This document shows, in pieces, positions 1-8,794 of a stretch of 64,000 bases of DNA (the first letter of the stretch is position 1; each line of letters begins with the position of its first letter). Below the pieces are notes generated by a model. It saw only the letters and a list, made by a program, of their open reading frames with translations, did not search any database and was not told the DNA's origin. The DNA lies in contig NZ_JALJWR010000001.1 in assembly GCF_024169315.1 (NCBI RefSeq), forward strand, positions 4,700,501 through 4,764,500, in the 5' to 3' direction. Both the position numbers and the translations under genes were made by a program. This DNA is from Pseudomonas migulae. Its GTDB lineage: Bacteria; Pseudomonadota; Gammaproteobacteria; Pseudomonadales; Pseudomonadaceae.

Positions 1-1
1 G

Positions 2-1870
2 CTCAAGGATGCCGAACAGTACCCGGACATTTACGAGCAGGGTCAGGTGCTGGCGGTACGCGGTGCCTTGGCGACTCAGCAGGGGCAGGACGAGGAGGCC
101 GAGCGTTTGTACCTGCTGGGCTTGTCGCGCTACCCCGATGACAACCTGTTTCGCGAGCGCCTGATGTGGCTCTACGTCGATCAGGGCAACACCACCAAAC
201 TCAAGCCGTTGCTGACGGAATGGAAAGCCCGGGCGCGTACAGACCGGGTGTTGTGGTTGCCGTTCGCCAGTGCCAGCCAGATGCTCGGCCGCAGCAGCGA
301 AGCGTTGGCCTGGTATCGGATGTACCTCAAGAACAGTCCTCAGGATTGGTTGGTACAGGCGGCTTATGCCGATGCGCTCGACGGCGCCGGTTATCAGGAT
401 GCGGCCCAGCGTCTGCGCCTGAAGTTGCTGCGCAGCCCCGAGAGTGAAAACCTTCAACCGTCGTCCCAGCGCTACGTGATCTGGTTGCGCCTGATGGCCA
501 GCAGCTATTCGCCACGCAAGGCTCAGCAAGAAGTGCAGAAGTGGCAGGACGGTTCGCCGGCGATGCTGCAATTGTGGTTCGAGCGTTTGCTGGCGCGCCT
601 GGACGCGACCAATCAGGAATCGCAAAAAGACCAATGGCTGGAGTGGGCGCGTGGCCAAGGCTTGAAAGTCGACCGCTATGAGCAGATTCAGCAGGCGCTG
701 CGCAGCCGCAACAAGGCTCAGGTCGAAACGCTGTTGGCGAGTAGCGATCTGAACCCGGCACAGCGGGCCCAGGCCCTCAGCCGCCTTGGGCGCGTCAATG
801 AAGCGCTGGATACCAACCTGTCTGCGCTCGGTGACGAGCAACCCGAGGCGGTGCGCGACCAGCTGCGACGCCAGGCCGTGGAGATTCACGAAAGCACACC
901 GCAAGGTGCACTGCTGTCGTGGCAGGATCAGAATTTCGGCGGCATCGCTTTCAATGCTCCGCGCCTGCAGATTGCCCACAACCTGGGTGACAAGTGGTAC
1001 GCCGATCTTGAGTTGGAACAGGGCAAGTACGACGGTGACGACGTACGTTCATCGAAAATCGGTGAGGAGCGCAATGCCGCCCTGACCTTGATCCGCCGGG
1101 TGGAGGATGGCAGCTATAAACTGTTTGCCGACACCAGCCAGCGCAGCGATGACGACCGCAATGGCCTGGGTCTTTCCCGGATCTGGCAGTTGGGCGTCAG
1201 CGATGAACTCGAGACCGGTCTGGGCTGGCATCGCAAAAGTGAAGACAGCGGGTTTATGCGTGCTTTCGGTCAGCAAGACAGTGTGTGGGTGGGTGGTCGG
1301 CATGGGCTTTCCGCTCGTGATCAGATCAGCTGGGAAGTTGCCCAGCGATCCTTCTCCACCCGTGCTGGCAACGACCTGGGCAATGGCCAGGCGCTGAAAA
1401 TGGAATACAACCACACGCTGGAATTCGCGGGGCCTAACTGGACCGTGCGCAGCGGTGTCGATTATCAGCACAACAACGTGAAGGACCGCACGCTGGATTA
1501 TCTGTCCGAAGCTAAAGAAGACGGCCCGATAAAGCGCGTTGATGACTCGGACGACGCAACGACGGTGCTTGCCAGTGACCTGCTACAAAGCCGCTACGGC
1601 CAACTCTATGTCGGCTCGTCCTGGCGTCGCGGCATACCCGGCGCACTGGTTCGCACCAAGCCGCAATACACCTGGCTGGTGGACGTGACGGCAGGCTGGC
1701 AATGGCTGGATCAAACTTTTAACTACGGCATCAATACCGGGATCGGTTTTGAAGTGCTGGGTGATGACGAACTGGCCCTGACCTTCGGCTACCAATCCGC
1801 GCCACAAGGCGGGGATGGTCAGTCCGGCGGAACACTGGGTGTGAGCTACGGCGTGCGGTTTGGACGCTGA
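2..1870 (+). CDS. pelB: PelB, C-terminal part (Pel polysaccharide outer-membrane secretin, TPR + beta-barrel)
   Basis: The gene is open at the left edge; the reading frame runs from base 2 with no start in view, so only about the last 620 residues are present. PelB is the outer-membrane porin through which Pel exopolysaccharide leaves the cell; its periplasmic TPR region contacts PelA. The visible N-terminal half is helical and TPR-like, with repeated A-x3-LG-R/A-x2-E-A-type helices. From about residue 310 it changes to alternating polar/aromatic strands typical of a barrel, ending in a strand near GVRFGR. PelC follows 26 bases after the stop, and the whole pelC-G block confirms the identity. 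The rest of pelB and pelA should lie just left of the window. Confidence 0.93.
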   Translation, partial: LKDAEQYPDIYEQGQVLAVRGALATQQGQDEEAERLYLLGLSRYPDDNLFRERLMWLYVDQGNTTKLKPLLTEWKARARTDRVLWLPFASASQMLGRSSEALAWYRMYLKNSPQDWLVQAAYADALDGAGYQDAAQRLRLKLLRSPESENLQPSSQRYVIWLRLMASSYSPRKAQQEVQKWQDGSPAMLQLWFERLLARLDATNQESQKDQWLEWARGQGLKVDRYEQIQQALRSRNKAQVETLLASSDLNPAQRAQALSRLGRVNEALDTNLSALGDEQPEAVRDQLRRQAVEIHESTPQGALLSWQDQNFGGIAFNAPRLQIAHNLGDKWYADLELEQGKYDGDDVRSSKIGEERNAALTLIRRVEDGSYKLFADTSQRSDDDRNGLGLSRIWQLGVSDELETGLGWHRKSEDSGFMRAFGQQDSVWVGGRHGLSARDQISWEVAQRSFSTRAGNDLGNGQALKMEYNHTLEFAGPNWTVRSGVDYQHNNVKDRTLDYLSEAKEDGPIKRVDDSDDATTVLASDLLQSRYGQLYVGSSWRRGIPGALVRTKPQYTWLVDVTAGWQWLDQTFNYGINTGIGFEVLGDDELALTFGYQSAPQGGDGQSGGTLGVSYGVRFGR

Positions 1871-1896
1871 TCATGGAATGTCTACGGAGAAAAACT

Positions 1897-2415
1897 ATGC
1901 AAGCAATTCGTAATCTGGGTCTGGCCCTCGCCGTCCTGTTCGTCGCCGGTTGCGCCAGCTTCACCGATGAATCCAGTCCGAACCTGCCGCGCAACGCGCA
2001 GTGGGGCATCGTGCCGATGGTCAACTATTCGCAGACACCGCAGGCCGGTGAGCGCAGCGAACAGATCCTGCTCAGTGTCCTCAGCAGCCACGGTCTGCAA
2101 CCCCAGGTTTACCCGGTCAGCACCCAGGGCGAACAAGCGCTGATGGATGACAACGAGCGTCTGGCCGGAGCCCTGGAATGGGCGCGCGAGCAGAAACTCG
2201 ATTATGTGATCGCCGGCAGCGTGGAAGAGTGGCAGTACAAGAACGGCCTGGACGGCGAGCCAGCGGTGGGCATCAGCCTGCGCGTACTCGAAGGCAGCAG
2301 CGGTCGCGTACTCTGGAGCAAGAGTGGCGCACGTGCCGGCTGGTCCCGTGAAAGCCTCGCGGGCACTGCGCAAACGGTGCTCGACAAACTTGTCGGCGCC
2401 CTTCGGTTCGAGTGA
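1897..2415 (+). CDS. pelC: PelC, outer-membrane lipoprotein of Pel secretion
   Basis: 172 residues. I chose the ATG at 1897 because it has a good ribosome binding site (ACGGAGA, 1884-1890) and directly begins a lipoprotein signal peptide: positive start, hydrophobic run, then VAGC with the lipidated cysteine at residue 19. An in-frame start at 1873 would put extra charged residues ahead of the signal. PelC is known to form a dodecameric ring at the periplasmic face of the outer membrane that funnels Pel toward PelB. The length matches the family. Its stop overlaps a possible GTG of pelD, but the better pelD start is a few bases downstream, so the genes are tightly coupled. Confidence 0.95.
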   Translation: MQAIRNLGLALAVLFVAGCASFTDESSPNLPRNAQWGIVPMVNYSQTPQAGERSEQILLSVLSSHGLQPQVYPVSTQGEQALMDDNERLAGALEWAREQKLDYVIAGSVEEWQYKNGLDGEPAVGISLRVLEGSSGRVLWSKSGARAGWSRESLAGTAQTVLDKLVGALRFE

Positions 2416-2420
2416 TTGCA

Positions 2421-3788
2421 ATGAATTCTCCCCACATGGATTACAGCCTGGCGCCTCAAGCCAGCGGCCCGGTGTCTTGGCTGGAAACGTTTCTGGTCAC
2501 CGGCGCGGCCATCGGCCTGGGCTTGTGGCTGACCCCTGAAGACCCGTTGCAGATACACGGCGGGTTCCCCTGGCCGATTCTCGCGCCGCTGCTGCTGGGC
2601 GTGCGTTACGGTTTTGTGCGTGGTCTGTTCAGCGCCAGCCTGTTGGTCCTGGCGATGTTTGCCCTACGCTACAGCGGTCTCGAAGGCTACGCCCGGATCG
2701 ATCCGTCATTCATTGTCGGCGTGCTGGTTTGCGGGATGCTGGTGGGTGAGGTTCGCGACCAGTGGATGCGGCGCCTGGAGCGGCTGCAGATGGCCAACGA
2801 ATACCGTCAGTACCGTCTCGACGAGTTCACCCGGGCGCACCAGATTCTGCGGGTCTCCCACGACCTGCTCGAGCAGCGGGTGGCCGGCAGCGACCAGAGC
2901 CTGCGCAGCTCCTTGCTGGGCTTGCGCGAAAAATTGCGGGTGATGCCGGACGCGGGCGATGCGTTGACCGCACTGGCAGACCCGATCACGTCGATGCTTG
3001 GACAGTACGGCGCGTTGCGCGTGGCCGGTCTGTACCGCGTTGACGAGCGTGAAGAAAATGTCTTGCCTGAAGCGTTGGCAACGATCGGCGTCATGGGGCC
3101 GTTGGGCACCGAAGACGGTCTGGTCAAGCTGTGCCTGGAGCGCGGCGAACTGGTGAGCGTGCGTCAGGAGCTGATTGATTCCGGCACCTCGGCGCAGTTC
3201 TCATCGTTACAGGCGTGCATTCCGTTGATCGATGCCGAGGGGCGTCTGCTGGCGATTCTGGCGGTTCGGCAGATGCCGTTCTTCGCCTTCCAGGATCGTA
3301 CCCTGAGCCTGTTGGCGCTGCTCGCCGGGCACATCGCCGACCTGTTGCGTCGTGACCCGCACGTGCTGCAACTGCCCGACGCCGATGCGCAGCAGTTCAC
3401 CCTGCAGCTCAAGCGTTCGCTGGTGGATGTCGAGAAACACACGTTGCCGGCCGGGCTGTTTGCCTTTGAAATGACCCGTCCCAACGACGAGCTGACGCGT
3501 CTGCTGGAACGCAGCCAGCGCGGTCTCGATCTGCACTTGCCGGTGCGCAACAATCGCGATCATCAACTGTTGCTGGTGCTCTTGCCGTTGACCAGCCCGC
3601 AGGGCACCGAAGGTTATCTGGCGCGGATCAGCCTGTTGTTGCATGAGCACTTTGGTATTGAAAGTGACATGGCGAGCCTGGGTGTGCGAGTGATGCCTTT
3701 CAATCTGGAGCCTGGCTGTGAACGCGACGGGCTGCGTAATTTCCTGTTCAACGAGTGTGGCCTGAATGATCAGCAAGTGGCTGTTTAG
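2421..3788 (+). CDS. pelD: PelD, inner-membrane c-di-GMP receptor for Pel synthesis
   Basis: 455 residues from the ATG at 2421. An in-frame GTG at 2412 is possible but would add three residues. The N-terminal 110 residues hold about four hydrophobic segments, followed by a helical linker (about 115-160), a GAF-like domain and a degenerate GGDEF domain without a GGDEF motif. With the 2421 start, the RGLD inhibitory-site motif falls at residues 367-370, the same R367/D370 numbering known for P. aeruginosa PelD, which supports both the start and c-di-GMP binding. PelD activates the PelDEFG synthase post-translationally. The 3' end overlaps pelE by 23 bases. Confidence 0.95.
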   Translation: MNSPHMDYSLAPQASGPVSWLETFLVTGAAIGLGLWLTPEDPLQIHGGFPWPILAPLLLGVRYGFVRGLFSASLLVLAMFALRYSGLEGYARIDPSFIVGVLVCGMLVGEVRDQWMRRLERLQMANEYRQYRLDEFTRAHQILRVSHDLLEQRVAGSDQSLRSSLLGLREKLRVMPDAGDALTALADPITSMLGQYGALRVAGLYRVDEREENVLPEALATIGVMGPLGTEDGLVKLCLERGELVSVRQELIDSGTSAQFSSLQACIPLIDAEGRLLAILAVRQMPFFAFQDRTLSLLALLAGHIADLLRRDPHVLQLPDADAQQFTLQLKRSLVDVEKHTLPAGLFAFEMTRPNDELTRLLERSQRGLDLHLPVRNNRDHQLLLVLLPLTSPQGTEGYLARISLLLHEHFGIESDMASLGVRVMPFNLEPGCERDGLRNFLFNECGLNDQQVAV

Positions 3789-4755
3789 CGGAGCCTTGTT
3801 GTTAGAGGCGGGCAGCTGGGCCAGTTTGTGGCTCGCGGCGCCCGAGTTGCAACAATTGCTGGTGTTCGCCCTCAGCCATGGTCTGGCGTGCGTGATGCTG
3901 TGCGCCGCGGTGTGGCTGTTGTTGCCGGCACGCTACCGTGCGCCGTTGCCGTGGAGCCCGCTGTTCATTTTCAGCCTGGCGTTCTTCGTGCCGGTGATCG
4001 GGGCGGTCGGTGTGGTCCTGTCGATATTTCCGGCGCTGTACCTGCCACGTAAACGCGACAAGCAAGCCTGGCAGGCTGTCGGTATTCCGAGCCTGCCGTA
4101 TCGCGCGCAGCTGCAATTGCATTCGCCGATCTTTGCCGACGGCGGTTTGCAGGATGTGCTGCGCCACGCACCCGATCCTGATCAGCGTCTGGCCGCGTTG
4201 CTGGCCACGCGGCGCATGCCGGGCAAGGAAGCGGTACCGATCCTCAAACTGGCGCTGGGTGATCCCAGCGACGACGTGCGGCTCCTGGCGTACTCAATGC
4301 TCGACAAGCAGGAAAGCGACATCAACCTGCGTATCCAGATCGCCCTCGGGCAACTGGGCGGCGCCAATGCCAAAACCGCCGGTGCGCTGCATGGCACGCT
4401 GGCGCGCTGGTATTGGGAGTTGGCGTACCTCGGCCTGGCGCAAGGCAGTGTGCTGGAACACGTACTCAATCAGGCCGCCGAACATGCCGAGCAAGGGCTT
4501 GAAGCGGGCGAGGGCGGTGAACTGTTCTTGCTGGCCGGACGCATTGCGCTGGAGCGCGGTGATATCGAGCGCGCCGAAGTGCTCTTGCATCAGGCCCAGG
4601 ACAACGGCATGGGCGCAGCGCAGGTTCTGCCGTTCCACGCCGAACTGGCGTTCGAGGCCGGTCGTTATCACGAAATCCCCGGGTTGCTCGAGAAGCTTCC
4701 GGAGAAAACCCGTCAGCGGCCACCCTTCGCTGAACTGGTGAGGAGCTGGACATGA
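3766..4755 (+). CDS. pelE: PelE, inner-membrane TPR-type Pel synthase subunit
   Basis: 329 residues, the family's usual length. Two hydrophobic segments occupy roughly residues 10-75. The rest is cytosolic and helical with TPR/HEAT-like repeats (for example around residues 140-190 and 250-310). PelE is an integral membrane partner of PelD and PelG in the synthase complex; no enzymatic motif is visible and none is expected. The ATG at 3766 lies inside the end of pelD (23-base overlap), and the stop overlaps pelF by four bases (ATGA), so translational coupling is likely. Confidence 0.93.
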   Translation: MISKWLFSGALLLEAGSWASLWLAAPELQQLLVFALSHGLACVMLCAAVWLLLPARYRAPLPWSPLFIFSLAFFVPVIGAVGVVLSIFPALYLPRKRDKQAWQAVGIPSLPYRAQLQLHSPIFADGGLQDVLRHAPDPDQRLAALLATRRMPGKEAVPILKLALGDPSDDVRLLAYSMLDKQESDINLRIQIALGQLGGANAKTAGALHGTLARWYWELAYLGLAQGSVLEHVLNQAAEHAEQGLEAGEGGELFLLAGRIALERGDIERAEVLLHQAQDNGMGAAQVLPFHAELAFEAGRYHEIPGLLEKLPEKTRQRPPFAELVRSWT

Positions 4756-6266
4756 ACCACAAGGAAGAGGCACCGACGGCCGACATCTGTCTGCTGCTCG
4801 AAGGCACCTGGCCTTACGTGCGCGGCGGTGTATCGAGCTGGATTCACCAGATGATTCTCGGCCTGCCGGAGCTGACCTTTTCGGTGATGTTCATCGGCGG
4901 CCAACGTTCGGCCTACCCGTCGCGGCGCTATGAAGTCCCGTCGAATGTGCTGCACATCGAGGAGGTGTTTCTCGAAGACGCGACCCATCCGGTCAACACC
5001 CGTGGAACGCCGCGAGAGGCAGACCCGCAGCATCTGTTGGATCTGTATCGTTTCCTGCACCACCCGGACACGCCGGAGCCCGAGTTGGGCGAACGCCTGC
5101 TCGACTGCATCGCGCAGGGCCGCATTACCCTCGACGACGTGCTGCGCAGCCGCGCCAGTTGGGAGGCATTGAGCGAGGGCTATCGGCTGCATTGCGCCGA
5201 CCCGTCCTTCGTCAACTATTTCTGGACCCTGCGTTCGATGCAGTCGCCGTTGCTGATGCTCGCCGAAGCGTCGCGCAAAATGCCGCGAGCGCGGATGCTG
5301 CATTCGATCTCCACCGGTTACGCCGGGCTGCTGGGGTGCATTCTCAAGCAGCGCTGGAACTGCACCTACCTGCTCAGCGAGCACGGGATCTACACCAAGG
5401 AACGCAAGATCGACCTGGCCCAGGCCAGCTGGATCGCCGAGAGTTCAGGCCAGGCGCTCAATCGCAGCCTCGACGCCGGCTCGGGTTACATTCGTACGCT
5501 GTGGGTGCGCTTCTTCGAGCGCATCGGTCAGCTGACCTACAACAGCGCCGACAACATCATCGCGTTGTATGACGGCAACCGTCAGCGGCAGATCAAGGAC
5601 GGTGCCGACCCGGCCCGCACGCAGGTCATCCCGAACGGCATCGACCTGCCGCAGTGGACCGCGGCCCTGGAATCCCGTGCGCCCGGCATTACACCCGTGG
5701 TGGGCTTGATCGGGCGTGTGGTGCCGATCAAGGACGTGAAAACCTTCCTGCGGGCCATGCGCGGAGTGATCAGCGCCATGCCGGAGGCCGAAGGCTGGAT
5801 CGTCGGTCCCGAAGAGGAAGACCCGGAATACGTCAGCGAATGCCGTAGCCTGATGGCCAGCCTGGGTCTGGAAGGCAAGGTGCATTTCCTGGGTTTCCAG
5901 CGCATCCAGGACATCCTGCCGAAACTCGGCCTGATGGTGCTGACCTCGATCAGCGAGGCGCAACCGCTGGTGATCCTCGAAGCCTGGGCCGCCGGTACGC
6001 CGGTGGTCAGCAGCGATGTGGGCTCGTGCCGCGAATTGATCGAAGGCGGCAGCGCCGAAGACCGCGACCTCGGCCTGGCCGGCAAAGTGGTGGCGATTGC
6101 CGATCCACAGGCCACCTGCGCCGCGATCCTCGAACTGCTACGCAACCCGCAACGCTGGAATGCCGCGCAGGCCAGCGGCTTGCTGCGGGTCAATCGTTAC
6201 TACACCGAAGCCTTGATGCTGCAGCGTTATCGCGACTTGTATCAAGCAGCCATGGAGAACAGTTAA
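4752..6266 (+). CDS. pelF: PelF, Pel polysaccharide glycosyltransferase (GT4)
   Basis: 504 residues. PelF is the cytosolic, UDP-GlcNAc/GalNAc-using polymerising glycosyltransferase of the Pel system. Early in the protein is the glycine-rich acceptor loop RGGVSSWIHQMI (about residues 21-32). The C-terminal half is a GT-B nucleotide-sugar domain with GLIGRVVPIKD (about 316) and the retaining-GT4 E-x7-E signature in SEAQPLVILEAWAAGTPVV (about 400-420). The start overlaps the pelE stop by ATGA; the stop TAA directly abuts the pelG ATG. Identity rests on both sequence and operon position. Confidence 0.95.
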   Translation: MNHKEEAPTADICLLLEGTWPYVRGGVSSWIHQMILGLPELTFSVMFIGGQRSAYPSRRYEVPSNVLHIEEVFLEDATHPVNTRGTPREADPQHLLDLYRFLHHPDTPEPELGERLLDCIAQGRITLDDVLRSRASWEALSEGYRLHCADPSFVNYFWTLRSMQSPLLMLAEASRKMPRARMLHSISTGYAGLLGCILKQRWNCTYLLSEHGIYTKERKIDLAQASWIAESSGQALNRSLDAGSGYIRTLWVRFFERIGQLTYNSADNIIALYDGNRQRQIKDGADPARTQVIPNGIDLPQWTAALESRAPGITPVVGLIGRVVPIKDVKTFLRAMRGVISAMPEAEGWIVGPEEEDPEYVSECRSLMASLGLEGKVHFLGFQRIQDILPKLGLMVLTSISEAQPLVILEAWAAGTPVVSSDVGSCRELIEGGSAEDRDLGLAGKVVAIADPQATCAAILELLRNPQRWNAAQASGLLRVNRYYTEALMLQRYRDLYQAAMENS

Positions 6267-7640
6267 ATGGCCGGCATTGGCTTCGAACTGCGCAAGATCC
6301 TTTCGCGCGACTCCTACACCGCGACCTTGCACGCTTATATGTATGCCGGCCTGATCAGTTCCGGGCCCTGGGTGTTATCGATCATCAGCGTGATGCTGGT
6401 GGGGATCATCAGTCTGGGGTTGGTGATACCCAACACGCTGGTGGGGCAGTTTCTGGTGACGGTGACCTACCTGATGGCCACCTCGTTGATTCTCACGGGC
6501 GGCTTGCAGCTGTTCTTCACCCGGTTCGTGTCCGACCGCTTGTTCGAGCACAAGTACGAACAGATCCTGCCCAACTTGCTGGGCATCCTGTTGCTGGTCA
6601 CGCTCGCCGCCGGCGTGCTGGGCATCATCGTGCTGGCCGTGATGTTCGACCAACCGCTGATCTACCGGGTGCTGGTGCTGTCGAATTTCGTGGTGCTGTG
6701 CAACTTGTGGCTGGTGATCATCTTTCTGTCGGGGATGAAGGCCTATAACCGCATTCTGCTGGTCATGCTGGTGGGCTACACGCTGATGGTGGCCAGCGCC
6801 TATGTGCTGGCCTTCCTGAAAATACCGGGCCTGTTGCTGGCGCTGTTGATCGGACACAGCACGCTGCTGTTCCTGTTCCTCTACGACATCCTGCGCGAGT
6901 ACCGCGCGGAAAAGCTGATCGCCTTCGACTTCCTCGATCGGCGCCAGGTATTCCTCAGCCTGCTCGCCACCGGTTTCTTCTACAACTTCGGCATCTGGAT
7001 CGACAAGTTCCTGTTCTGGTTCAACCCCGGCACGTCCAGCAACGTCATCGGCCCGCTGCGTGCGTCGATCCTGTATGACATGCCGATCTTCCTCGCGTAC
7101 CTGGCGATCATTCCGGGGATGGCGGTGTTCCTGGTGCGCATCGAAACCGATTTCGCTGAATGGTATGACCGTCTGTTCCGGGCGATCCGCGAGGGTGAAA
7201 CCTTGCAGCACATCGGTTCGCTGAAAACCGAAATGACCTTGTCGATCCGTCAGGGGCTGCTGGAAATCTGCAAGGTGCAGGGGCTGACGGTGGTGCTGCT
7301 GTTCCTGTTCGCGCCGCGGTTGCTGGATTGGCTGGGCATCTCCAGCTACTACCTGCCGCTGTTCTACATCGACCTGATCGGCGTCAGTATCCAAGTGGTG
7401 TTCATGGCGTTGCTCAACGTGTTCTTCTACCTGGACAAGCGCACTGTGGTGCTGGAGTTGTGCGTGCTGTTCGCGGTGTTGAATGGGGCGCTAACCCTGC
7501 TGAGCATGTACCTTGGCCCGAGCTTCTTTGGCTACGGGTTCACGCTGTCGTTGCTGGTCTGTGTGCTGCTTGGGCTACACCGACTGTCCACGGCGCTGGA
7601 AGACCTGGAGTACGACACGTTCATGCTGTCATCGCGTTAA
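6267..7640 (+). CDS. pelG: PelG, Wzx/MATE-like Pel membrane transporter
   Basis: 457 residues and very hydrophobic, with about 12 transmembrane helices from residue 25 to the C terminus. PelG is the inner-membrane polysaccharide transporter of the Pel complex, related to Wzx flippases, and is thought to pass the chain made by PelF into the periplasm. The N-terminal MAGIGFELRKILSRDSY is a typical family start. The ATG follows the pelF stop with no gap, so it must be translated by coupling or re-initiation. It is the last gene of the operon: a near-perfect Rho-independent terminator begins 18 bases after its stop. Confidence 0.95.
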   Translation: MAGIGFELRKILSRDSYTATLHAYMYAGLISSGPWVLSIISVMLVGIISLGLVIPNTLVGQFLVTVTYLMATSLILTGGLQLFFTRFVSDRLFEHKYEQILPNLLGILLLVTLAAGVLGIIVLAVMFDQPLIYRVLVLSNFVVLCNLWLVIIFLSGMKAYNRILLVMLVGYTLMVASAYVLAFLKIPGLLLALLIGHSTLLFLFLYDILREYRAEKLIAFDFLDRRQVFLSLLATGFFYNFGIWIDKFLFWFNPGTSSNVIGPLRASILYDMPIFLAYLAIIPGMAVFLVRIETDFAEWYDRLFRAIREGETLQHIGSLKTEMTLSIRQGLLEICKVQGLTVVLLFLFAPRLLDWLGISSYYLPLFYIDLIGVSIQVVFMALLNVFFYLDKRTVVLELCVLFAVLNGALTLLSMYLGPSFFGYGFTLSLLVCVLLGLHRLSTALEDLEYDTFMLSSR

Positions 7641-7657
7641 CGGTTGTTGCGGGTATG

Positions 7658-7695
7658 AAAAGGCACTGGCGATCATCGCCAAGTGCCTTTTTTTT
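7658..7695 (+). terminator. Rho-independent terminator of the pel operon
   Basis: Stem AAAGGCACT-GGCGAT pairs with ATCGCC-A-AGTGCCTTT, leaving one bulged A and a one-base loop. It is followed by a run of eight T. It lies directly after pelG. Confidence 0.93.
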
Positions 7696-7722
7696 CGCCC
7701 GGTGGCTTCCGACTGACGTCAC

Positions 7723-7750
7723 TTGAAAGCCGATAGTGCGCTGCTAGGCT
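7723..7750 (+). promoter_or_regulatory. Possible sigma-70 promoter of ohr
   Basis: TTGAAA (7723-7728) and TAGGCT (7745-7750) are separated by 16 bases and lie 60 bases upstream of ohr. I see no OhrR gene nearby and no strong palindrome that would be an OhrR operator. Confidence 0.4.
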
Positions 7751-7810
7751 TGGACAGTCGTGTTGTTCGTGGGCCGTTATTGCCCCTAAAGCCGTTCAGG
7801 AGATACCGTC

Positions 7811-8233
7811 ATGAGTACGTCCCTGGAAACCGTTCTTTACACCGCAAAAACCCACACCGTCGGCGGCCGCACCGGCACCGGCAAATCCAGCGATGGCGAG
7901 CTGGATGTGAAATTCAGTTCCCCCGGTTCAGGCAAGCCGGGGACCAATCCGGAGCAACTGTTTGCACTGGGTTATTCAGCCTGTTTCATCGGTGCGATAC
8001 AGGTCGCCGCCGGCAAATTGAAAGTCAAATTACCGGAAGATACGTCGGTGGATGCCGAGGTGGATCTTGGCAAAACCAGTGGCGGGGATTTTCAATTGGC
8101 GGTCCGGTTGAACGTCAATATTCCTGGCTTGGAGGAGGGCGTGAAACGGGAGTTGGCCGAGGCGGCGCATCAGATCTGCCCTTATTCGCGGATGACGCGG
8201 GGGCATGTGCAGGTGGAGTTGAAGGTCCTCTGA
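7811..8233 (+). CDS. ohr: Organic hydroperoxide resistance protein (Ohr, OsmC superfamily)
   Basis: 140 residues. Ohr is a cytosolic thiol peroxidase that reduces organic hydroperoxides at a cysteine pair and is recycled by lipoylated proteins. Both conserved cysteines are visible: YSACF (about residue 58) and HQICPYS (about residue 123). GKPGTNPEQLFALGYSACF is the family signature. The ATG at 7811 has CAGGAG eight bases upstream. It is a single gene between the pel terminator and a REP-like inverted repeat. The usual partner ohrR is not adjacent, so its regulator must lie elsewhere. Confidence 0.95.
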   Translation: MSTSLETVLYTAKTHTVGGRTGTGKSSDGELDVKFSSPGSGKPGTNPEQLFALGYSACFIGAIQVAAGKLKVKLPEDTSVDAEVDLGKTSGGDFQLAVRLNVNIPGLEEGVKRELAEAAHQICPYSRMTRGHVQVELKVL

Positions 8234-8242
8234 CGCTGACAC

Positions 8243-8300
8243 TGTAGGAGCGAGGCTTGTCCGGGAAAGCGATGTGTCCGCGAAAGCCGACAAGCCTCAT
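8243..8300. repeat. REP-like inverted repeat between convergent genes
   Basis: The Pseudomonas REP core TGTAGGAGCGAGGCTTGTC begins at 8243. The arm GAGGCTTGTC (8252-8261) is inverted at 8289-8298. The second copy is more degenerate, so this looks like a decayed REPIN. It may serve as a transcription boundary between ohr and the convergent HxlR gene. Confidence 0.7.
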
Positions 8301-8326
8301 CCATACACGACAAAACCTGATGCGGG

Positions 8327-8704
8327 TCAGTTAATGCGATCTCGAACGACAGCATCACAGGGCAGCAACCTGTCGAGATCGTCCAGCTCCGAGGCGTGAT
8401 GGACACCCCATTCGATCAACGACTCCAGAATGGGTCGTAGGCTTTCGCCAAGCGGGGTGAGCAGGTATTCAATCCCCTGCCGATCCACGGTGCTGGACTG
8501 CCGACTCACCACTCCATGCTCCTCAAGCGCTCGCAGTTGCTCGATCAACACTTTCTGTGAGACGCCGACAATGCGCTTCTCCAGATCACAGGTGCGTTGC
8601 GGACCGTCCAGCAGCACATGAAGAATGACCGCCTTCCAGCGCCCGGAGAGGATTGCCAGCGTCCGCTCGATCGGCAAACCGGGCAGTCTATTGATGGTCT
8701 TCAT
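8327..8704 (-). CDS. HxlR-family winged-helix transcriptional regulator
   Basis: 125 residues from the ATG at 8704 (MKTINRLPGL). The open frame extends to 8776, but that would run deep into the divergent promoter region. The family signature is clear: LAILSGRWKAVILHVLL (about residues 16-32), then a recognition helix region SQKVLIEQLRALEEHGVVSR and the wing YLLTPLGESL. HxlR regulators act as dimers, often sensing electrophiles or oxidants through cysteine. One cysteine sits at about residue 39 (RTCDLEKR), and another lies near the C terminus. It is divergent from an Old Yellow Enzyme gene 90 bases away, which it most likely represses; this pairing is common but inferred here. Confidence 0.9.
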   Translation of the reverse strand: MKTINRLPGLPIERTLAILSGRWKAVILHVLLDGPQRTCDLEKRIVGVSQKVLIEQLRALEEHGVVSRQSSTVDRQGIEYLLTPLGESLRPILESLIEWGVHHASELDDLDRLLPCDAVVRDRIN

Positions 8705-8761
8705 GTGCTTCCACTGACAAAACGGTGTGTAGATGGGGACGACTATCGAACCGTACATTTT

Positions 8762-8787
8762 CCTTCCGATCAACACCGATCCGAAGG
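8762..8787. promoter_or_regulatory. Inverted repeat over the reductase ribosome binding site (possible operator)
   Basis: CCTTCCGATC (8762-8771) and GATCCGAAGG (8778-8787) form a 10-base dyad with one mismatch and a six-base spacer. The right arm contains the GAAGGA ribosome binding site of the reductase gene. It could be the HxlR binding site or an RNA hairpin that hides the ribosome binding site. Confidence 0.5.
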
Positions 8788-8794
8788 AAAGTCC

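Noticed and set aside
8597..8794. Upstream in-frame extension of the reductase gene
   Set aside because: Overlaps the divergent HxlR gene; the ATG at 8795 has a good ribosome binding site and starts at the family N terminus.
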